A DNA stretch of 64,000 nt from Intestinimonas aquisgranensis (GTDB lineage Bacteria > Bacillota > Clostridia > Oscillospirales > Oscillospiraceae). The stretch spans positions 1 through 64,000 of the forward strand of contig JAJEQY010000002.1 of the NCBI GenBank assembly GCA_020687605.1, written 5' to 3'. The notes beneath the pieces are model-generated. The model was given only the letters and a program-made list of their open reading frames with translations, did not search any database and was not told where the DNA came from. Position 1 is the stretch's first letter; the number at the start of each line of letters is the position of its first letter. Below are positions 59,401 through 64,000 of this stretch, piece after piece. The translations under genes were made by a program, and so were the position numbers.

Positions 59401-59847
59401 TTATTGTTCGATGTCCGCTGTGCCTCTCTCCGCCTCCGTGCTGGCCTCGCTGGCGTCTGGGGTGGTACCGGCGGCTCCGCTGTCCTCCGGGGCTTCCTCG
59501 GTGCTCTCAGGGCCCTCCTGTGGGGCCAGGCTGGCTTCGGCTTCTGCCAGCGCCTGCTCGATCAGGCCCAGGACGAAGTCCCGCTGGGTGAGCTTTACGC
59601 CGGTCCGAGCCGTTTCTCTGGCCAGGTGGGTCTTGATGCGCTGGAAGAGTTCCTCGGGAATCTGGAATGCCATCGTTCTGCTGCCTGTCATGTTGATTCC
59701 TCCATTCTCATCTTTCATCTTGTAGTATTCAGTGAGCAGTGCTGCGATGTACTGGCTGGTGGTCATCTCCAGGCGGTCTTTTTCTTCTGTTACCCGGTTG
59801 TGCAGGGCGATGTCGATTTGAGCGCATAGGTTTTTCTTGTCTGCCAT
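59401..59847 (-). CDS. Small RHH-type DNA-binding protein (148 aa)
   Basis: MADKKNLCAQIDIALHNRVT follows AAAGGAG and continues to AALLTEYYKM, a ribbon-helix-helix pattern. A second similar segment (MAFQIPEELFQRIKTHLARE) suggests a duplicated RHH fold. The C-terminus is acidic and disordered. It is the outermost element gene at the right end, transcribed alone; it may be a relaxosome or copy-control regulator. Confidence 0.7.
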   Translation of the reverse strand: MADKKNLCAQIDIALHNRVTEEKDRLEMTTSQYIAALLTEYYKMKDENGGINMTGSRTMAFQIPEELFQRIKTHLARETARTGVKLTQRDFVLGLIEQALAEAEASLAPQEGPESTEEAPEDSGAAGTTPDASEASTEAERGTADIEQ

Positions 59848-59979
59848 GGTCTGCTCTCCTTTCCTCGTTTTGCAACGCAAGTATATCCAAAACCATGTCA
59901 GAAAGCTATTACCAAGACCACCAAGGAACCAAGGACAAAGCAAGCAATACCACCAACTGAAACAGCTATGTAATAAAAA

Positions 59980-60032
59980 GAGAGAAGCCCCCGTTGGCAG
60001 TTCGATTTGAACTACCAGCGGGGGCTTCTCTC
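59980..60032 (-). terminator. Long near-perfect hairpin at the element's right end
   Basis: GAGAGAAGCCCCCG pairs with its complement and, after two mismatches, the inner AGTTC/GAACT also pairs around GATTT. A CTCTTTTT run follows on the minus strand. It could end transcripts entering from the tRNA gene. Confidence 0.65.
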
Positions 60033-60133
60033 GCTGTTTTCTCTTTGCTCAGAGGTTCGAATCACCCCACATCACGAAAATGGCCTTTTGCATCTCCATC
60101 TCGTCTGGTGCTCGATTTTGTCCTCTGAAACGG

Positions 60134-60186
60134 CTGAAACCCTTGCCGCAGCAAGGGTTTCAGGGGTTGCATCTTTTTCAGCAACC
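60134..60186. repeat. Two adjacent hairpins beside the tRNA 3' end
   Basis: CTGAAACCCTTGC is inverted at 60151-60163 around CGCA, and GGTTGC at 60165-60170 is inverted at 60181-60186. They lie between the tRNA 3' end and the element's first gene, the expected place for attachment-site arm sequences. The remaining bases of 59,848-60,191 show no gene. Confidence 0.5.
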
Positions 60187-60191
60187 TTAGT

Positions 60192-60278
60192 TGGTGCGGC
60201 TGGCGGGAGTCGAACCCGCACGCCCATACGGACACAAGCACCTCAAGCTTGCCAGTCTACCAGTTCCAGCACAGCCGC
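60192..60278 (-). tRNA. tRNA-Leu (GAG)
   Basis: The minus strand gives acceptor GCGGCTG paired with CAGCCGC plus ACCA, an anticodon stem CAAGC/GCTTG around loop TTGAGGT (anticodon GAG), a long class II variable arm, and a T-arm GCGGG-TTCGACT-CCCGC. The CCA is encoded. Its 3' end points at the conjugative element. Confidence 0.93.
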
Positions 60279-60310
60279 AAAACGCGACCCATGTTTGAAT
60301 CGCAAGGGTT

Positions 60311-60339
60311 ATTATATCTGCTGTGGCTGGATTTGTCAA
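60311..60339 (-). promoter_or_regulatory. tRNA-Leu promoter
   Basis: On the minus strand TTGACA and TATAAT are separated by 17 bases, 32 bases upstream of the tRNA 5' end. Confidence 0.85.
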
Positions 60340-60372
60340 CAACTTTTTTCAAGCCGCAGCATTTCTCTGCGG

Positions 60373-60645
60373 TCACAGCCAGTCGTCCACCACATCCCGG
60401 ACTCCGGCGGGGCCTACCGTGTTTCGGGTGAGCAGCTCCATGAGGCTGTCGATCCGTTCGGTGTTCACGGTGAGGTCGGGGATGGCGGCCGTCTCGCCGC
60501 CGGCCTCCCGGACCTTGACGCCGTAGCTCTCACAGGCGAAGTGTCCTCCTACCTCCATCTGCCCGATGAGCACGTAGTATTCAAAGCGGTGGGGCTGTCC
60601 ATCTTCTCCAGCTGCCGTGCGGCTGCCGACGAACAGTTCACGCAT
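60373..60645 (-). CDS. DUF6514-family protein (90 aa)
   Basis: The protein begins MRELFVGSRTAAGEDGQPHR after GAGGAGGG, continues FEYYVLIGQMEVGGHFACES and ends with IDSLMELLTRNTVGPAGVRDVVDDWL. It matches the small DUF6514 proteins common in Oscillospiraceae; function unknown. Typical chromosomal neighbour of tRNA and metabolic genes. Confidence 0.75.
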   Translation of the reverse strand: MRELFVGSRTAAGEDGQPHRFEYYVLIGQMEVGGHFACESYGVKVREAGGETAAIPDLTVNTERIDSLMELLTRNTVGPAGVRDVVDDWL

Positions 60646-60836
60646 GCCGATCCCTCCTCATTTGTTGTAATTACCATTATATGTAATATTATTCCAATTT
60701 CAAGGGAAACGAGTCGCCTGTTCTGACAAAAAACCTCCGAAACCGTCCCAAAAGCCGGGGAGGGGCTGGGGAATGTTGGCGAAGAAGCATGGTGGAAGGT
60801 GAGAGACGTCGGACGATTCCACAAATGGTAGTACCC

Positions 60837-60864
60837 TTGCTTTTGACGGTATGGATGGTATAAT
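60837..60864 (+). promoter_or_regulatory. Promoter of the 2-hydroxyacid dehydrogenase gene
   Basis: TTGCTT (60837-60842) and a consensus TATAAT (60859-60864) are 16 bases apart. The leader of about 65 bases before the ATG is GC-rich. Confidence 0.55.
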
Positions 60865-60933
60865 GATGACTACCGACATAAACCGCGGGGCGGTATTCAA
60901 CCGCCGGGACCGCAGAGAATGGGAGGATCACAG

Positions 60934-61881
60934 ATGAAAATCGTACTTTTGGAGTCCCTGGGCGTGCCGGACGCCCTTCTGAACGAGTGCGCCCGGCCCT
61001 TTGTGGAGGCTGGCCACACCTTTGAGGCCTATCCCAAGGATACCGATCCCAAGGTCCAACTCCAGCGGGCGGCTGACGCCGACGTCATCATGCTGGCCAA
61101 CATGCCCCTCAGTGGGGAGGTCATTTCCGGCTGCTCCAACCTGAAGTTCATCGATGTGGCCTTCACCGGGGTAGACCACGTAGATCTGGCCGCGGCCAAG
61201 GCCAAAGGGGTGACAGTGTCAAACGCGGCGGGCTACTCCACCCAGGCGGTGGCTGAGCTGAGCCTGTGCATGATGCTCTCCCTGCTGCGGAACGTGCCCC
61301 AGGTGGGGGAGCGCTGCCGGAACGGCGGCACCAAGGACGGCCTGGTGGGTTCGGAGATCCGGGGCAAGACAGTGGGCATCGTGGGCGCCGGCGCCATCGG
61401 CACCCGCACTGCGCAGCTGTGTGCCGCCTTCGGCTGCAAGGTGCTGGCCTACAAGCGCCACGTCAAGGGGGACGAGCCCGACTTCATGACCTTCGTCTCC
61501 CTGGATGAGCTGCTGGCGCAGTCCGACATCGTCTCCCTCCACTGTCCCCTGAACGACGAGTCCCGGGGCATGATCAACCGGGAGACCATCGCCAAGATGA
61601 AGGAGGGGGCCCTCCTTATCAACGCCGCCCGTGGTCCCGTGGTGGACAGTCAGGCACTGGCCGATGCCCTCAACAGCGGCCGTCTGGGAGGCGCCGGCAT
61701 CGACGTCTTTGAGATGGAGCCGCCGGTACCTCAGGACCACCCCCTGCTGCACGCCAAGAACACCATTGTCACCCCCCATGTGGCCTTCGCTACCGCCGAG
61801 TCCATGGAGGAGCGCTGCCACATCGTCTTCGACAACCTGAAGGCGTGGATGGATGGAGCGCCCGTCAACCGGGTTCTCTGA
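60934..61881 (+). CDS. D-isomer-specific 2-hydroxyacid dehydrogenase
   Basis: ATG at 60934 follows GGGAGG; the ATG 15 bases upstream overlaps that site. The 315-residue enzyme has the NAD loop VGIVGAGAIGTRTAQL (near 150), the catalytic Arg in INAARGPVVD, Glu in FEMEPPVP and His in VTPHVAFAT. It oxidises or reduces a 2-hydroxy/2-oxo acid with NAD(H); the substrate (phosphoglycerate, glycerate or lactate-like) cannot be read from the sequence. Confidence 0.88.
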   Translation: MKIVLLESLGVPDALLNECARPFVEAGHTFEAYPKDTDPKVQLQRAADADVIMLANMPLSGEVISGCSNLKFIDVAFTGVDHVDLAAAKAKGVTVSNAAGYSTQAVAELSLCMMLSLLRNVPQVGERCRNGGTKDGLVGSEIRGKTVGIVGAGAIGTRTAQLCAAFGCKVLAYKRHVKGDEPDFMTFVSLDELLAQSDIVSLHCPLNDESRGMINRETIAKMKEGALLINAARGPVVDSQALADALNSGRLGGAGIDVFEMEPPVPQDHPLLHAKNTIVTPHVAFATAESMEERCHIVFDNLKAWMDGAPVNRVL

Positions 61882-61922
61882 GCGCAGGGCAGAAGCACTA
61901 CAATATACAATAGAATGGAAGA

Positions 61923-61960
61923 AAAACCACGGCCTGGTGTGGAACCTGACCGTGGTTTTT
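61923..61960 (+). terminator. Terminator after the dehydrogenase gene
   Basis: AAAACCACGG pairs with CCGTGGTTTT, with a run of T's following. A TATAAT at 61976-61981 just after it is the likely -10 of the next operon. Confidence 0.85.
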
Positions 61961-62016
61961 TTAACGGCAATATGGTATAATGTTGACAGAGAACAAGGGA
62001 AAAAGGAGGTACCATT

Positions 62017-62610
62017 ATGGCGCATACTGTGATCACCATCGGCCGTCAGTTCGGTTCCGGCGGACGCATCGTCGCCCAGCGGGTGGCAGAGACCCTGCAT
62101 ATCCCCTTCTACGACAAGGCCGTGATTGACCTGGCTGCCAAGGAGACCGGCCTCTCCGAGGAATTCATCCGTCAGGCCGAGCAGAAAAAGACCAGCAGCT
62201 TCCTCTACAACCTCTACATGAGCACACAAAATCTCCCCGTTACCGATCAGGTATTCATCGCCGAGAGCGAGGTCATCCGCAAGGTGGCCGCCGTCGGGCC
62301 CTGTGTCATCGTTGGCCGCTGCGCCGACTATGTCCTGCGCAACCAGGAGGGGGTTCTCAACCTCTTTATCCACGCTCCTCTGGACGAGCGGATCTTCCGT
62401 GCCAAGGAGGAGTATCGGGTGGATGCCCCCGACGTGAAGGCCTACGTGCTCAAGCAGGACAAAAACCGTGCCGCCTTCTATGAGCACTTCTCCGACAGAG
62501 CCTGGGGCAAGGCGGAAAACTACCATCTGGCCATCAACAGCACCATCGGCCTGAATACCACGGTGGATCTTATTTTGGCACTGGCCGAGGAACGGGGGCT
62601 CCATAAGTGA
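62017..62610 (+). CDS. Cytidylate-kinase-like family protein
   Basis: The 197-residue P-loop-type protein begins VITIGRQFGSGGRIVAQRVA, the loop of the PF13189 cytidylate-kinase-like family, then FYDKAVIDLAAKETGLSEEF and VIVGRCADYVL. The family phosphorylates small substrates but is distinct from housekeeping CMP kinase; its true substrate is unknown. The start follows AAAGGAGG. Its stop overlaps the MATE start (GTGA). Confidence 0.85.
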   Translation: MAHTVITIGRQFGSGGRIVAQRVAETLHIPFYDKAVIDLAAKETGLSEEFIRQAEQKKTSSFLYNLYMSTQNLPVTDQVFIAESEVIRKVAAVGPCVIVGRCADYVLRNQEGVLNLFIHAPLDERIFRAKEEYRVDAPDVKAYVLKQDKNRAAFYEHFSDRAWGKAENYHLAINSTIGLNTTVDLILALAEERGLHK

Positions 62611-63974
62611 ATCAGCAGCCCCAGGAGAACAAGATGGGCGTTATGCCCGTCAACCGTCTCCTTATTTCCATGTCCCTGCCCATGATGATCTCCATGCTGG
62701 TGCAGGCGCTCTATAACGTGGTGGACAGCGTTTTCGTCTCCTACATCAGCGAGGATGCCCTTGCCGCCGTAGGTCTGGCCTTTCCGGCCCAGAACCTGAT
62801 GATCTCGGTGGCGGTGGGTACCGGCGTCGGTATCAACGCCCTCCTCTCCAAGAGTCTGGGTGAAAAGAACTATGAGACCGCCAACCGCACGGCGGTCAAC
62901 GGAATTTTCCTGGCCTTCTGCTCCTGGGTGGCCTTCGCCGTTCTGGGCGGCTTCTTCGCCCGGACCTTCATGGAACTTCAGACCCCGGTGGCGAGTATCG
63001 CCGACTACGGCACCACCTATCTCTCCATCGTTGCGGTGGCGTCGGTGGGCATGATGTTCCAGATCTGTTTCGAGCGGCTCCTCCAATCCACCGGCAAGAC
63101 CATTTTCACCATGATCTCCCAGGCCACCGGCGCCATCATCAATATCATCATGGACCCCCTGCTCATCTTCGGTGTGGGGCCGTTTCCCAAGATGGGCATC
63201 GCTGGTGCCGCCTGGGCCACCGTCCTGGGCCAGATCGTGGGCGCCCTGCTGGGTCTCTACTGCAACCTGCGGATGAATCCGGAGATCTCCATCTCCTTCC
63301 GCGGTTTCCGGCCCAACGGCGCCATCATCGGAAAGATTTATTCCGTAGGCGTGCCCTCCATCATCATGTCCTCCATCGGCTCGGTGATGACCTTTGGTAT
63401 GAACAAGATCCTGGGCGCCTTCAACTCCACCGCGGTGGCGGTCTTCTCCGCCTACTTCAAGCTGGAGTCCTTCATCTTCATGCCCGTATTCGGACTCAAC
63501 AACGGCATCGTCCCCATCATTGCCTACAACTACGGCGCCCGCAAGCCGGAGCGCATCAGCCGCACCGTCAAGCTGGGGGTGCTGTACGCGCTGGCCATCA
63601 TGGCGGTGGGTGTAGCCCTCTTCTGGCTCGTTCCCCGGCAGCTGCTGGGCATCTTCAACGCCTCCGACTACATGTTGGAGATCGGTGTGCCCGCCCTGCG
63701 GGTCATCAGTCTGAGCTTCCTCTTCGCCGCCTTTGGTATCGTCACCTCCTCGGTGTGTCAGGCCCTGGGCAAGGGCGTGCTGAGCCTGATGGTGTCGGTG
63801 CTCCGGCAGCTGGTGCTCATCCTGCCCGCCGCCTGGGTCCTGGGCCATGTGTTCGGCCTGAGCGCTGTGTGGCTGGCGTTCCCCTTTGCGGAGATCTTCT
63901 CCTTCCTTCTGAGCATGGTCTTCATGGCCAATATGTTCCGAACCATCATCCGGCCTATGGCAAAGCCCCAGTGA
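62607..63974 (+). CDS. MATE-family multidrug/metabolite transporter
   Basis: The 455-residue protein starts at GTG and has twelve predicted membrane helices in two repeats: NRLLISMSLPMMISMLVQAL ... VVDSVFVSYISEDALAAVGL in the first, and VPSIIMSSIGSVMTFGMNKI with FGLNNGIVPIIAYNYGARKP in the second. MATE proteins export drugs or metabolites using Na+ or H+. It is translationally coupled to the kinase-like gene. Confidence 0.92.
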   Translation: MNQQPQENKMGVMPVNRLLISMSLPMMISMLVQALYNVVDSVFVSYISEDALAAVGLAFPAQNLMISVAVGTGVGINALLSKSLGEKNYETANRTAVNGIFLAFCSWVAFAVLGGFFARTFMELQTPVASIADYGTTYLSIVAVASVGMMFQICFERLLQSTGKTIFTMISQATGAIINIIMDPLLIFGVGPFPKMGIAGAAWATVLGQIVGALLGLYCNLRMNPEISISFRGFRPNGAIIGKIYSVGVPSIIMSSIGSVMTFGMNKILGAFNSTAVAVFSAYFKLESFIFMPVFGLNNGIVPIIAYNYGARKPERISRTVKLGVLYALAIMAVGVALFWLVPRQLLGIFNASDYMLEIGVPALRVISLSFLFAAFGIVTSSVCQALGKGVLSLMVSVLRQLVLILPAAWVLGHVFGLSAVWLAFPFAEIFSFLLSMVFMANMFRTIIRPMAKPQ

Positions 63975-64000
63975 CTGGAATGAGTGACCCGGCGGACCTC

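Noticed and set aside
60036..60080. GGTTCGAATC near 60,053 as a second tRNA fragment
   Set aside because: The flanking bases do not form a T-stem and no acceptor stem follows; chance resemblance is more likely.
61219..62604. Long minus-strand frame opposite the dehydrogenase and kinase-like genes
   Set aside because: Antisense shadow spanning two genes, their terminator and a promoter; no start site.

Overview
The window looks like a chromosome segment of a gut Firmicute of the Oscillospiraceae type (Flavonifractor/Intestinimonas-like). This is judged from moderately high GC with low-GC promoters, strong GGAGG ribosome sites, frequent GTG/TTG starts, a DUF6514 gene, and a Tn1549-like conjugative element. 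No rRNA, CRISPR array or intact insertion sequence was seen.

Bases 1 to about 25,450 form a metal-homeostasis island. In order it holds small membrane and lipoprotein genes, a methyltransferase, a Zur regulator with a complete ZnuABC-type zinc importer, a two-subunit chromate transporter with an ArsR regulator, and a ZIP transporter. Next comes an operon with an aminothiazoline-carboxylate-hydrolase-like protein, two membrane proteins, an LCM-type methyltransferase and an alpha/beta hydrolase. It continues with flavodoxin, HxlR, a peroxiredoxin followed by a broken AhpF/TrxR-like flavoprotein, TetR, a pair of ABC exporter-fold subunits resembling YbtPQ/IrtAB siderophore importers, and a FecBCD-type importer with a cupin gene. 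Six of the promoters or leaders carry the same 18-bp palindrome (consensus GGTTAGCNATNNCTAACC). It lies just after the -10 box wherever a promoter is visible and looks like a DtxR/IdeR-type iron operator, so the island is probably one metal-responsive regulon. No DtxR-family gene is in the window.

Bases 26,284-59,847 are an integrative conjugative element read almost entirely on the minus strand. From its right end inward it holds a small DNA-binding-type protein, a TOPRIM primase-like protein, a surface module (membrane-anchored protein, sortase, 1726-residue Cna-B protein) and a maintenance module (SSB, ParB, ParM-like ATPase). A metabolic and modification cargo follows: cytosine methylase (frameshifted), amidoligase, gamma-glutamylcyclotransferase-like protein, MetK, PAPS-reductase-like protein, beta-helix protein, nucleotide-related DUFs and a DNA methylase. 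The transfer module comes last: MobC, MobA/VirD2-type relaxase, PcfB, VirD4, Maff2, TrbL, PrgI, VirB4 and an NlpC/P60 lytic protein. No integrase or excisionase is visible. The right end stops against the 3' end of a tRNA-Leu(GAG) gene, a typical integration target, so the metal island may lie inside the element, with integrase and the other attachment site beyond the left edge. Alternatively the element is truncated near 26.2 kb; a decayed stretch with an adenylation-domain-like remnant lies there.

Bases 60,192-63,974 look like ordinary chromosome: tRNA-Leu, a DUF6514 gene, a D-isomer 2-hydroxyacid dehydrogenase, a cytidylate-kinase-like protein and a MATE transporter.

All assignments come from reading the sequence and recalling family motifs. 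No search or structure prediction was run.
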